Of a DNA stretch of 37,216 nucleotides, positions 1 to 9,739 are shown piece by piece. The stretch is from the NCBI GenBank assembly GCA_031276075.1, contig JAISNU010000102.1, forward strand, positions 1 through 37,216, read 5' to 3'. The notes below the pieces were generated by a model. That model did no database searches. It was not told where the DNA came from and was given only the letters and a program-made list of their open reading frames with translations. Numbering within the stretch: position 1 is the stretch's first letter; each line of letters starts with the position of its first letter. This DNA comes from Campylobacteraceae bacterium. GTDB taxonomy: Bacteria; Campylobacterota; Campylobacteria; Campylobacterales; Campylobacteraceae. A program made the position numbers and the translations under genes.

Positions 1-539
1 GCATGAGACGCCGCTAAAGCTAACGCCCAGAACCTGTCAGCGTGTCCGTGTTCGTTTCTATCCGCATCGTATAAAAAACCTCTTGCTCCAGCTTTTCTTT
101 TAATAGCGTGAATATCTGCTATAAGAAGAGGATCGTTTGGAATAGTTATAATCTTATCTTCAAACATCTTTTTAAGGTTTAACGCCATCGCCTCTTTTTG
201 CACTGCCGTAAAATAAATCCCTTGAACTCTGCTTTTAAACTCTTGGCTTATATCTTCAGCCAAATTCATACCAATACCTGTTTTATCCATTCTTAGCCTT
301 GCGAATACATTCACATTCATAAAGTTTCTTATATGTAACCTCTGCTCGTTAAATACCGCTTTTCTAAGAACATCCATAATACATAAAGTATATCTTCCTC
401 CCTCTTTAACATCCAATACTCCTAATGTACTTGAATCCTTTACCCTTCCCACATCATAACCTGATATAAGAGGAGATAAATGGTGGGGAGTATAGTAATG
501 GGCGTTTATGTGTGTCAATTCAAAACACTCTTTTTTGTC
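1..539 (-). pseudogene. C-terminal (nuclease-domain) part of a tailed-phage terminase large subunit, Mu gp28/terminase-6 like; runs off the left edge, N-terminal ATPase part absent
   Basis: My minus-strand translation: ...ECFELTHINAHYYTPHHLSPLISGYDVGRVKDSSTLGVLDVKEGGRYTLCIMDVLRKAVFNEQRLHIRNFMNVNVFARLRMDKTGIGMNLAEDISQEFKSRVQGIYFTAVQKEAMALNLKKMFEDKIITIPNDPLLIADIHAIKRKAGARGFLYDADRNEHGHADRFWALALAASHA. The GYDVGR..D, MDKTGIG, V.GI.FT and HADRFWALALA motifs are typical of large terminase nuclease domains. The 5' side is cut at a REP-like repeat. Confidence 0.75.
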
Positions 540-950
540 ATCGCGAGGAAGGAGTGCAACGACGAAGCAATCCAAAAAACACCCCATTAACTGCATTCAA
601 TGCGAAGTACATGCCTCCTTCTCCGTCATTGCGAGACACTAAGTGTCGCGGCAATCCATATTTTACAAAAAACAAAAACAGTATCATTAATAATAAACCA
701 AAATACTTTTTAATTTATATGTTTGGATTGTTTTGTATTATTTTCTGGATTGCTTCGTCGCGCTTCGCGCTCCTCGCAATGACAGAGAAGAGGAATTGCC
801 GCATTGTTTTCAAGGAAATATTTTGGAAATGCGTTTCGCATCGGAAACATTTTGATTCACAAAAATGCTTTGCTTGTTTTCATGGCTTGCAATAACAAAA
901 AAAATTTACATGATGAAAGATATGGATTGCCGCGTGTCTCGCAATGACGG
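537..950. repeat. REP/MITE-like hairpin repeat cluster A (at least 4 arms: ~537-576, 623-659, 745-786, 921-950)
   Basis: gtcatcgcgaggaaggagtgcaacgacgaagcaatcc; ccgtcattgcgagacactaagtgtcgcggcaatcca; tggattgcttcgtcgcgcttcgcgctcctcgcaatgaca; tggattgccgcgtgtctcgcaatgacgg. Forward and reverse arms are mutually inverted. Confidence 0.9.
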
Positions 951-1071
951 GTTACAGTTTTGCCGCTGAATTTCTTCAAAAAATTTAAAAAAGAGCGGAT
1001 ATTGGCGCTGTAATTTATTTTTTTAAAAAAATTAGATAAAATAACACTCTAATTTTTAAGTATGGGCATAA

Positions 1072-1872
1072 ATGAAGCAAAAAGTAGAACGCATTTCACC
1101 GTTTAGACAATTTATATCGGTAATATTCGCACTGTTTTTAAGAGAAATCAAGACGCGTTTCGGCGGGCGGAGATTTGGCGTATTTTGGACATTTGTTGAG
1201 CCTGCGGTGCATCTTGTAATAATACTTCTTGTGTTCTCTTTTCTGCGTATTAGAATGATGCCGCAAGTACCGTTTGAACTGTTTTTATTAACGGGTATAG
1301 TGCCGTTTTTTCTCTTCCGCCATATCGCTTCCGGACTAATGTCAAGCACGGACGCCAATAAAGCTCTGTTTGCCTATGCGCCCGTAAAGCCCATAGATAC
1401 ATATATCACGCGCACCATACTTGAAACGCTCATTTATACCGTTATATTTGCGGTTATTTTGTTTGTTTTGGGATTTTGGGGCGGATTTGATATAAGTATT
1501 GCAAATCCTTTCGCAGCAACAGCTCTATATTTTCTCATTATACTTTTCGGTTTTTCCTTTGGCGTTATTGCAAGCATAGCGTCCACGATATTTCCGTCAG
1601 TAAAAATTATTATGAATATAATTTTACTGCCTCTGTATTTTCTTTCAGCTATCATGTATCCTCTATGGATAGTGCCCGTGCAGTATATTAAGTATTTGCA
1701 GTTCAACCCGATACTGCACTTGCTGGAGCTTTTTAAAGCCAATTTTTTCTCATATTATCCTTTGGTGGACGGCATAAATATTTATTATCCGCTTGCTTTT
1801 GAATTTGTACTGCTGTTCATAGCTCTATCGCTTTACAGGATAAAACGGCTCTCATTGGCGGCAAAAACATGA
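1072..1872 (+). CDS. kpsM: Capsule polysaccharide ABC transporter, inner-membrane permease KpsM
   Basis: 266 aa polytopic ABC-2 permease, [27 protein letters not shown]; first gene of the kps operon. Confidence 0.93.
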   Translation: MKQKVERISPFRQFISVIFALFLREIKTRFGGRRFGVFWTFVEPAVHLVIILLVFSFLRIRMMPQVPFELFLLTGIVPFFLFRHIASGLMSSTDANKALFAYAPVKPIDTYITRTILETLIYTVIFAVILFVLGFWGGFDISIANPFAATALYFLIILFGFSFGVIASIASTIFPSVKIIMNIILLPLYFLSAIMYPLWIVPVQYIKYLQFNPILHLLELFKANFFSYYPLVDGINIYYPLAFEFVLLFIALSLYRIKRLSLAAKT

Positions 1873-2549
1873 TAAAACTTGACAATATTACCAAATCCTA
1901 TCCGTTAAAAGACGGCGGCAGACATTATGTTTTCAGATATTTGTCGTTTGAATTTCCCGAAAACGCCAATATAGGCTTGATAGGTCCGAACGGTGCTGGC
2001 AAATCAACGCTCATGAATATTCTGGGCGGTACGGATACGCCCGATAGCGGCAGAATTATCACGGACAAATCCATCTCTTTTCCAATAGGTTTCGGCGGCG
2101 GATTGCAGGGAAGTTTAAGCGCGGCGGACAATGTTAAATTTGTTTCAAGAATTTACGGTTTTACAGGTGAAAAAATGCGCAAAAAAGTAGAATATATACG
2201 CGATTTTGCAGACATTGGAGAGTTTTTTGACCAGCCCGTAAAGACTTACTCGTCAGGCATGAAAGCCAGAATCTCTTTTGGTCTTAGTATGGCGTTTGAT
2301 TTTGACTATTATTTGATAGATGAAGCGGGCGCAGTCGGAGACCCGTATTTCCAAAAAAAAAGTTCAGCCGTGTATAAAGAAAAATTAAAAGGCGCAAATG
2401 TTATAATCGTTTCCCACAACATGAATGAGATAAGATCTTTATGCGACCATATTATCGTTCTTGGCGGCGGCATGGCGCAAATTTTTGACGATGTTGAAGA
2501 AGGTATCAAAATGTACAAAAGTTTTAGAAATGCAAAAGGCGCGGCATGA
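1869..2549 (+). CDS. kpsT: Capsule polysaccharide ABC transporter ATP-binding protein KpsT
   Basis: Walker [10 protein letters not shown], signature-like [14 protein letters not shown]; 4-nt ATGA overlap with kpsM. Confidence 0.93.
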   Translation: MIKLDNITKSYPLKDGGRHYVFRYLSFEFPENANIGLIGPNGAGKSTLMNILGGTDTPDSGRIITDKSISFPIGFGGGLQGSLSAADNVKFVSRIYGFTGEKMRKKVEYIRDFADIGEFFDQPVKTYSSGMKARISFGLSMAFDFDYYLIDEAGAVGDPYFQKKSSAVYKEKLKGANVIIVSHNMNEIRSLCDHIIVLGGGMAQIFDDVEEGIKMYKSFRNAKGAA

Positions 2550-3703
2550 GCAAAATGACAAAACTTGTTAATAACCCGAAACTCTTTTTTGCAGACGCAT
2601 ACCGCAAAAGAGTGGGAGCATGGTTTTTGACAAAAAGTTTTATTATCATAGTGGTTGTTCCATTTGTTCTTGCGGTTTTTTATTATCTTTTTTTTGCTGC
2701 CGAGAGATATGTAAGCGAAAGTATAGTTTCTATAAGGCAAGCAAAAGATGCGTCGTCTATAGCCGGCAGCGGGATTGCCGCGCTTGTTGGAATAAATACA
2801 AACTCCAAAGAAGATACGCTCTATTTAAGAGAGTATATACATTCTCTTGATATGCTTAAAAGCTTGGAAAAAGAGATGAATTTGCTGGAAATATACACGG
2901 CAGAAAAATTGGACTTTTTATATAGATTTTACGGTTTTTTGCCGCAGGAAGATTTTTTGGAGTATTATCAAAGCAGAGTGCAAATCGCGTATGACGACAT
3001 GAGCGGGCTTTTAAGGATAAGTGCGGAAGCATTTAAGCCTGAAGATGCACAAAAACTCTCAACTCTCATATTGAAAAACAGCGAAACTTTTGTCAATGAG
3101 CTTTCGCATATCATGTCAAGAAAACAGCTTGAATTTGCCGAAGAAGAGCTGAAAAAATCAGAAAGCAGATTTAGCACGGCAAAAGAGGCGCTTTTGAACT
3201 TTCAAAACACTTACGGCATTTTCAATCCGATAGAACAGGCGCAGTCGCAGGCAAATCTGGCGCTTGAATTTGAAGCAGAACTTGCAAAAAAAGAGGCGGA
3301 ACTTACGGCTTTGTCGTCCTACATGCAAAACAGTGCGCCGCAGGTCGTAACGCTGAAAAATGAAATTGCCGCGCTGAAAACGCAAATACGAAAAGAGCAA
3401 AACCGCGTCGCCAAAAAATCGGATAACGCATCAAATATTTTAGCTTCCGAATATCAAACTTTAAGCATAGAAGCGAATTTTGCCGAAGAACTTTATAAAC
3501 TCTCTTTGCAGGCGGTAGAACAAGCGCGCATAGAAAGCACGAAACAGATAAAATATCTCTCCATTGTGCAAACGCCCTCCATGCCTGAAAGCGCAAAATA
3601 TCCGCGAAAAATATACAATCTCATCACGCTGCTTGCCGTACTGTTTTTATTATACGGCATCGTGCAATTGATAAAAGCCACCATAGAGGATCACAAATAC
3701 TGA
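2546..3703 (+). CDS. kpsE: Capsule export inner-membrane/periplasmic protein KpsE (PCP family)
   Basis: 385 aa with N- and C-terminal TM segments and coiled-coil middle; position in operon; ATGA overlap. Confidence 0.88.
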   Translation: MSKMTKLVNNPKLFFADAYRKRVGAWFLTKSFIIIVVVPFVLAVFYYLFFAAERYVSESIVSIRQAKDASSIAGSGIAALVGINTNSKEDTLYLREYIHSLDMLKSLEKEMNLLEIYTAEKLDFLYRFYGFLPQEDFLEYYQSRVQIAYDDMSGLLRISAEAFKPEDAQKLSTLILKNSETFVNELSHIMSRKQLEFAEEELKKSESRFSTAKEALLNFQNTYGIFNPIEQAQSQANLALEFEAELAKKEAELTALSSYMQNSAPQVVTLKNEIAALKTQIRKEQNRVAKKSDNASNILASEYQTLSIEANFAEELYKLSLQAVEQARIESTKQIKYLSIVQTPSMPESAKYPRKIYNLITLLAVLFLLYGIVQLIKATIEDHKY

Positions 3704-5313
3704 TGAAAAAGACAATTTTAACGCTGCTGGCGTTAGCCATGTTTGGTTTCGCCGCCATAGATACGGGCGCGATAGCGGTCATAGAAAACAATAACAGCGC
3801 AGATGCGCAAAAAGGCGTTTTTGGTACGCACATGTTCGGGGGCAATTTCGCAAATGTAAAACGGTATGCGTACAATCCCGACTACCGCATCAATATCGGC
3901 GATGTAATACTTCTTAAAATGTGGGGAGCTTTTGAATTTGAACAGCCGCTTACCGTTGATTCGCAGGGAAATATTTTTATTCCAAAAGTCGGCATTGTTA
4001 AACTTTTGGGAGTGCGCAACGGCGATATAGTCTCCGTAATAACCCAGCATGTAAAAAAGGTGTATAAAGATAATGTTTTCGTATATGCAGACATGGATGC
4101 ATATCAAAATGTTTCCGTATTTGTAACGGGAAATGTAAACAAACCCGGTCTTTACGAGGGATTGAGTTCCGATTCGTTGATACAGTATCTTGACAAAGCA
4201 GGCGGCATCAATCCTCAATACGGCAGTTTCAGAAAAATTACGGTTCTAAGGGATAATAAGCCTTACGCCAGCGTAGATTTGTACGACTTTTTGATTGACG
4301 GAAAAATGGAACCGTTTGCATTTAGAAGCGGCGATGTTATTCTTGTGGACAGCGTAGGCTCGTATATCAGCGCCAAAGGCGAAGTTTTGAGGGCTTTTAG
4401 ATTTGAGTCAAAAGACGAAAACATGAGTTTGAAAGATTTTGCCAAACTTGCAGGTATCAAGCCGACCGCTACAAACGCTATAGTAAAAAGCTACAAAGCC
4501 GACAACCATTTAAGCATAAATTATTACGCTTTAAATGAATTTGAAAATGTCTTTTTGCGCGCAGGAGATGAAGTTGAATTTTTGCCTGAACATCTCGCGG
4601 ACGAAATAAGAGTAAGCATAGAAGGCGAACATGACGGACTTCATACGCTCATATTTAAAAAAGGTTCTACGCTTCAAGACTTGAAAGAGAGGCTTGTTTT
4701 AAATCAACAGTCTAATGCCGAAGCTATTCAGGTATTTAGAAAAAGTGTTGCAAAAGTGCAAAAAAATCTCATAGAAGCGCAGCTTAAAGAACTTGAAACA
4801 TTAGCGCTCACAACGCCTTCGGTATCGCCCGAAGAGGCAAATACGAGAATGCAGGAGACAAAAGCCGTTTTGGAGTTTATAGAGAGAGCCAAAAAGATAG
4901 AGCCCAAAGGACAGATAACGATAAATGAAAAAACTGCGCTTAAAAGTATAATTCTTGAAGAGGGCGATATTATCAATATTCCCGCCCGCAACAATATAGT
5001 CATAGTACAGGGCGAAGTCGGCGTTCCGGGAGCTTTTACTTATATGAAAGAGCAGAATATTGATGATTATATAAAACTTGCAGGCGGTTTTAGCAGCAGA
5101 GCAAATAAATCAAAAATTTTGGTTATAAAAGCAAGCGGTAAAGCCGAAAATTACGATGCGTCCATGTTTTCATTCAAAAAGCCTGCCATTGACGAAGGAG
5201 ACGCCATACTTGTGCTGCCTAAAGCCGAGGGTAAAAATTTACAACTTACAAATCTTGTATCGCAAATTTTATACCATGCAGCCATAGCAACAAAAGTCAT
5301 ACTTGATATATGA
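3703..5313 (+). CDS. kpsD: Capsule export outer-membrane/periplasmic protein KpsD (polysaccharide export, SLBB domains)
   Basis: Signal peptide, YRINIGDVILLKMWG...TVDSQGNIFIPKVG and SLBB-like repeats; overlaps kpsE by 1 nt. Confidence 0.88.
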   Translation: MKKTILTLLALAMFGFAAIDTGAIAVIENNNSADAQKGVFGTHMFGGNFANVKRYAYNPDYRINIGDVILLKMWGAFEFEQPLTVDSQGNIFIPKVGIVKLLGVRNGDIVSVITQHVKKVYKDNVFVYADMDAYQNVSVFVTGNVNKPGLYEGLSSDSLIQYLDKAGGINPQYGSFRKITVLRDNKPYASVDLYDFLIDGKMEPFAFRSGDVILVDSVGSYISAKGEVLRAFRFESKDENMSLKDFAKLAGIKPTATNAIVKSYKADNHLSINYYALNEFENVFLRAGDEVEFLPEHLADEIRVSIEGEHDGLHTLIFKKGSTLQDLKERLVLNQQSNAEAIQVFRKSVAKVQKNLIEAQLKELETLALTTPSVSPEEANTRMQETKAVLEFIERAKKIEPKGQITINEKTALKSIILEEGDIINIPARNNIVIVQGEVGVPGAFTYMKEQNIDDYIKLAGGFSSRANKSKILVIKASGKAENYDASMFSFKKPAIDEGDAILVLPKAEGKNLQLTNLVSQILYHAAIATKVILDI

Positions 5314-7358
5314 TTTTTTCAACCTCTAAAAAGCTTATAGAAAATTCAAGCTCTTTTTTAGAGATAAAATATTACTCTTTTTGGGATAGAATTTCAAAAA
5401 AAAATGGCGTTTTTTGCGGCTGGGGCAGGAAAAAATCGGGACTCAAAGCTGTATTTTTAGCCAAAAAATTTAAAACCTCTTTTTTGCTTTTGGAAGATGG
5501 CTTTATAAGGTCATGCGGACTTGAAAGCGCCCTGTATCCCTCTTTTAGCATTGTAGAAGACAGTGTCGGCATATATTATGACGCAACACATGAAAGCGCA
5601 TTGGAGCGCATACTAAACAGTTATGACTTCAAAAACGATAAAAAACTTTTAACGCAAGCCAAAGAGGCAATTTCATTTATTATAGAACACAATATATCAA
5701 AATACAATCATGCAAGAAATTTAGATGAAAATTATTTCCCAAATAACGGCAGAAAGCGGATTTTAATAATAGCGCAGACGAAAAATGACGCCTCTTTGAA
5801 ATATGGATTTGCGGATAAATTTTCAATCCATGAAATGATAAAAACAGCAAAAAATGAGAATGAAAACGCCGATATATATCTGAAAATCCACCCGCAGGCG
5901 CTTAAAAATATTAAACGCTCAGATGCAAATGCGGACGAAATTTTGCCGTATTGCAATCTGATAACAGAGGATATAAATCCCATATCTTTGTTGAAAAAAA
6001 TAGATAAAGTCTATACAAAAACTTCTCAAATGGGCTTTGAAGCGCTGCTTTTGGGTAAAGAGTGCATCTGTTTCGGAATGCCTTTTTACGCGGGCTGGGG
6101 AGTAACCGACGACAGGGTAAAATGCGAAAGAAGAACGCAAAAAAGGAGCGTTGAAGAGATTTTTGCCGCAGCTTACATTCTTTATGCAAAATACCGCGAC
6201 CCATACGGAAATATTCCGCTTACATTGATGCAAGCGATGCAAAACATTGTTTATATAAAAAATAATAATCTTCATAAAAAAGGATTTTTTTTCGGATTTT
6301 CAAAGTGGAAACACAACTTTGTCAAACCGTTTTTTGAAAAGGAGCAGTTCGCCAAAATCTTTTTCATAAACCCTTTTTTTCAGAAAAATCATTTGAAAAC
6401 CGCCTTGAAAAATGGGCTTGATGAAAATTCTTTAATATATGTTTGGGGCAAAAAATCATTTCATAAAATTGAAAATTATGCCAAAAAACATGATATTTCC
6501 ATATTTCGCGTAGAGGACGGCTTTATAAGGTCTGTGGAACTTGGCTCGGATTTGGCGCGTCCGTATTCATTGGTTGTGGACAGACACGGAATCTATTTTG
6601 ACGCAGCGCGAAAAAGCGAATTGGAACAGATACTGAACGAAACGGATTTTGACGAAAAAATTATTAAAAAAGCGAAAGAAATTCAAGCATTTCTTATTAA
6701 AGAGCGCATCTCAAAATACAATGCTGCCTTGCATGAGAGCATTAATATAAAAACCGACAAAAAGATAATATTTGCTGTAGGGCAGGTTGATGACGACGCT
6801 TCTATCATATACGGTTCGCAAAATATGTCAAATCTCGCCCTTTTAAAAACGGTGCGCGAAAAAAATCCGCAAAGTTATATCGTTTACAAGCCGCACCCTG
6901 ATGTTCTGGCAAAAAACCGCATGGGAAAAATAAGCGAACATGAAGTTTTGCAATATGCCGATAAAATTATTAAAAACGCTTCGCTTGACAATCTGTTTGA
7001 GATTTGCGACGAGGTGCATACGATAACATCTTTGGTCGGTTTTGAGGCGGTTTTGAGAGGCAAAAAGGTCGTAACTTACGGCATGCCGTTTTACGCAGGC
7101 TGGGGGCTTAGCGACGATATGCTTGCAAACGAGCGGCGCAAACGAAAATTAAATATTTATGAATTGATAGCCGGAGTTTTGATACTTTATCCGCGCTATA
7201 TCAGCCCGAAAAATTACAAACTCTGCGATATAAAAACATTTTTACAAGAGTTTAAAGAGGAAAAAATAAGATATAATTCCAGCCGTCAAATTTCAAAAAA
7301 AGTTTTGATATTTTTTATAAGAAAAATACAATTTATATATAGAACAGTGAGAATATGA
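5310..7358 (+). CDS. kpsC: Capsule lipid-linker Kdo transferase KpsC (two tandem related domains)
   Basis: 682 aa with duplicated motifs (LLEDGFIRS/RVEDGFIRS; GMPFYAGWG twice); ATGA overlap with kpsD. Confidence 0.92.
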   Translation: MIFSTSKKLIENSSSFLEIKYYSFWDRISKKNGVFCGWGRKKSGLKAVFLAKKFKTSFLLLEDGFIRSCGLESALYPSFSIVEDSVGIYYDATHESALERILNSYDFKNDKKLLTQAKEAISFIIEHNISKYNHARNLDENYFPNNGRKRILIIAQTKNDASLKYGFADKFSIHEMIKTAKNENENADIYLKIHPQALKNIKRSDANADEILPYCNLITEDINPISLLKKIDKVYTKTSQMGFEALLLGKECICFGMPFYAGWGVTDDRVKCERRTQKRSVEEIFAAAYILYAKYRDPYGNIPLTLMQAMQNIVYIKNNNLHKKGFFFGFSKWKHNFVKPFFEKEQFAKIFFINPFFQKNHLKTALKNGLDENSLIYVWGKKSFHKIENYAKKHDISIFRVEDGFIRSVELGSDLARPYSLVVDRHGIYFDAARKSELEQILNETDFDEKIIKKAKEIQAFLIKERISKYNAALHESINIKTDKKIIFAVGQVDDDASIIYGSQNMSNLALLKTVREKNPQSYIVYKPHPDVLAKNRMGKISEHEVLQYADKIIKNASLDNLFEICDEVHTITSLVGFEAVLRGKKVVTYGMPFYAGWGLSDDMLANERRKRKLNIYELIAGVLILYPRYISPKNYKLCDIKTFLQEFKEEKIRYNSSRQISKKVLIFFIRKIQFIYRTVRI

Positions 7359-8554
7359 ACTCTATCGGCGTTTTGAAAGATAAAAATATTCTATTTTTGC
7401 AAGGTCCTATGGGGACATTTTTTAAAAGACTTGATAAAATTTTTCGCAAAAAAGGAGCCAAAACTTATAAAATAGCCTTTAATGCGGCGGATTGGTTTTT
7501 CTCAAATAAAGATAATGTGATAAGCTACAAAGATAAACCCGAAAAGTGGAAAAAATTTATCAGCGATTTTTTAGCTGCAAAACATATAGATAAGATATTT
7601 TTGTTTGGGGATTGCAGATTTTACCAAAAAATCGCCATAAAAGCGGCGGATAGTTTAGGTATAGAAGTTTTTGTATTTGAGGAAGGGTATATAAGACCTG
7701 ATTTTATAACGCTTGAAAAATACGGCGTAAACGATAATAGCAAACTTCCGCGCACAAAAGCATTTTATGAAAACCTGACGAAAATTTTAGAATACCCAAA
7801 AACGCTTCCCATGAAAAACAGCCTTTACAATCTCATCATAAGCGCCACAACATACTATCTGATAGCCAACGCTTTTATATTTTTATATCCGCACTATATT
7901 CACCACAGGGAATTTTCAGCCGTAAAAGAGGGATTTTACGGTATAAGAAATCTTGTAAGAAAGATAATTTACGCTCAAAAAGACAGATACTGCAATGCTC
8001 TTTTTAAAACCGCCCTTTCAAAAAAGTATTTTTTTGTACCGCTGCAAACATATGCCGATGCGCAGATAAAAAAACACTCGCCGTTTAAAAACATGGAAGA
8101 GTTTATACAGACAGTTTTAACATCATTTGCGCATTTTGCCGACAAAGACTGTTTTATCGTATTCAAGCATCATCCGCTTGATAGAGGCAGAGTAAATTAT
8201 GCAGGATATATAAATGCTTTGGCAAAAAGGCTTGGCATTGAAAACCGCGTTATGGCTTTATATGAAATCCATATACCAAACGCCCTGAAAAACGCGCTTG
8301 GAACAGTTACGATAAACAGTACTGTCGGGCTTTCGTCTTTATATCACGGCACTCCTACTATCGCTATGGGGAAAGCCATATACGACATAAAATCTCTTAC
8401 ATGCAAGGGGATGAAATTGGATGATTTTTGGCAAAATGCTGTGCCGCCAGATAGAGATTTGTTTCAAAAATTCAGAGCGTTTTTAATCCAAAATTCGCAG
8501 ATAAACAGCAGTTTTTACGGCAAAATCGGAGATTTGGAAAAGATGGGCTTTTAA
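7355..8554 (+). CDS. kpsS: Capsule lipid-linker Kdo transferase KpsS
   Basis: 399 aa; LFLQGPMGTFFKRL N-terminus, FEEGYIRPDFITLEKYGVN, TINSTVGLSSLYHGTPTIAMG; ATGA overlap with kpsC. Confidence 0.9.
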   Translation: MNSIGVLKDKNILFLQGPMGTFFKRLDKIFRKKGAKTYKIAFNAADWFFSNKDNVISYKDKPEKWKKFISDFLAAKHIDKIFLFGDCRFYQKIAIKAADSLGIEVFVFEEGYIRPDFITLEKYGVNDNSKLPRTKAFYENLTKILEYPKTLPMKNSLYNLIISATTYYLIANAFIFLYPHYIHHREFSAVKEGFYGIRNLVRKIIYAQKDRYCNALFKTALSKKYFFVPLQTYADAQIKKHSPFKNMEEFIQTVLTSFAHFADKDCFIVFKHHPLDRGRVNYAGYINALAKRLGIENRVMALYEIHIPNALKNALGTVTINSTVGLSSLYHGTPTIAMGKAIYDIKSLTCKGMKLDDFWQNAVPPDRDLFQKFRAFLIQNSQINSSFYGKIGDLEKMGF

Positions 8555-8630
8555 AGCTGTGCTGTTTTGACAAATGTCAAAAACTGCTTAAAGTGTAGTA
8601 ATTAGCGTAAAATCTATATAATATAGTCCC

Positions 8631-9323
8631 TTATGTAGTTCTTATATTTGTTATCAAATTATCCTGTAATAATCCGTCCGCGTCTTTTGTAGCAAGTAAA
8701 AAGCCCGTATAAAACTGATTAGGGTCAAGTTTTATATAATGGTTATTTATCGCTCCTGGTATTGTCTCAACCTGCTGTGTCTCTTTAAAGTAATTAATCC
8801 TTTCGTTTGACGCCCGCGAATAACCGATAAGCTGTTCGCTGTCTATACTTAAACGCGCTGAATTAACCGTTATACCTGTTCCAAGTGCCGCTTCGCTTGC
8901 CCATTTTACTTTTAGATACAAACTACTGAAATTTTTTGTAAAAAGTATAGTATCCTGCGGGCGTTTTTCGTTAGGTATTACCAAGTCAATAAATACCGTT
9001 TGTTTTTGTACCTGATTTGATAAACTCGCGCCTTTATTTACCTGTGTAAAAGGCTTAACGCCGTTATTTAAAATATAATTATATACAAGCTTTTCACCTG
9101 CAATCATTTTTATATTTAAGCTGCCGTTTGCTACTAAATTTAAAGATGAAATCAATCTGAAAAGATTATCATCTTTCCAAACCGCGCCCGCTGTCGTCGT
9201 TGTGTTTACTTCCAAGCTTAAAATGTATCTTTGTACATGATAATTTCTTGATAACTCTACATCTTTCTGAATGCCTGTCGTGTATTCAACTACTGCTTCT
9301 TTCCTATTGTATACTCTTGCCAT
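8631..9323 (-). pseudogene. Major capsid protein of a tailless double-jelly-roll (PM2/Autolykivirus-like) phage, apparently truncated in the second jelly roll
   Basis: RYILSLEVNTTTTAGAVWKDDNLFRLISSLNLVANGSLNIKMIAGEKLVYNYILNNGVKP and RPQDTILFTKNFSSLYLKVKWASEAALGTGITVNSARLSIDSEQLIGY match my recollection of the first jelly roll of DJR/P2-type capsid proteins. The ORF stops shortly after what would be the start of jelly roll 2. Confidence 0.6.
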
Positions 9324-9337
9324 GTTTATTTTTTTCC

Positions 9338-9430
9338 TTATTTATTTATTTGTTTCCATATAAAATTTAGGATTAATCCACCTACGACTATTCCAACTAT
9401 ATCAAACGATTTATCTTTTAATATTTCCAT
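9338..9430 (-). CDS. Small single-TM protein (30 aa), candidate tailless-phage membrane protein
   Basis: MEILKDKSFDIVGIVVGGLILNFIWKQINK*; preceded by GGAGTAAAAA-ATG; sits directly upstream of the capsid-like ORF. Confidence 0.55.
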   Translation of the reverse strand: MEILKDKSFDIVGIVVGGLILNFIWKQINK

Positions 9431-9454
9431 TTTTTACTCCAATTAATATTTTTC

Positions 9455-9568
9455 TTATGCTGGTATTCTATTAGAAACTTTATGCAAAAGTTTCACCACT
9501 AAAAAGCTTACAAATCCTAAAATAATGCCATTTTTTAAACGGCTTTTTTGGTCATCTGTGATTTCCAT
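9455..9568 (-). CDS. Small single-TM protein (37 aa), candidate tailless-phage membrane protein
   Basis: MEITDDQKSRLKNGIILGFVSFLVVKLLHKVSNRIPA*; strong SD AAGGAGTAAAGTA-ATG. Confidence 0.55.
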   Translation of the reverse strand: MEITDDQKSRLKNGIILGFVSFLVVKLLHKVSNRIPA

Positions 9569-9589
9569 TACTTTACTCCTTTCATAAAA

Positions 9590-9618
9590 TTGATTTTATT
9601 ATAAAATTTTGCTATACT
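9590..9618 (+). promoter_or_regulatory. Predicted sigma70-type promoter TTGATT-N17-TATACT with extended -10 (TGcTATACT)
   Basis: Direct reading: TTGATT at 9590-9595, TATACT at 9613-9618; divergent to the phage genes. Confidence 0.4.
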
Positions 9619-9645
9619 TTGACATATTGATATAAAGGTTTCATT

Positions 9646-9738
9646 ATGGAAAATTTTTTTATTGCTATTGTTATTGGTTTTATTAGTATGTTTATTATAA
9701 AAATTATTGAAAAATATTTTTTTGTTAAAAAAGCCTAA
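9646..9738 (+). CDS. Small hydrophobic peptide (30 aa), divergent to the flanking phage ORFs
   Basis: MENFFIAIVIGFISMFIIKIIEKYFFVKKA*; upstream AAAGG and the promoter at 9590-9618. Confidence 0.4.
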   Translation: MENFFIAIVIGFISMFIIKIIEKYFFVKKA

Positions 9739-9739
9739 A

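Noticed and set aside
512-895. 127-aa ORF in the track
   Set aside because: Made largely of translated repeat arms (REEGVQRRSNPKN, WIASSRFALLAMTE), a common false-gene signature.
1056-1742. Antisense ORFs inside kpsM and many antisense ORFs inside polA, uvrA, serA, pheT, rpsA etc.
   Set aside because: Overlap well-supported genes on the opposite strand with no recognisable product.
8565-8582. TTTTGACA-AA-TGTCAAAA palindrome after kpsS as an intrinsic terminator
   Set aside because: 2-nt apical gap, AT-rich stem and no U-tract; may be an operator-like palindrome but the evidence is too weak.
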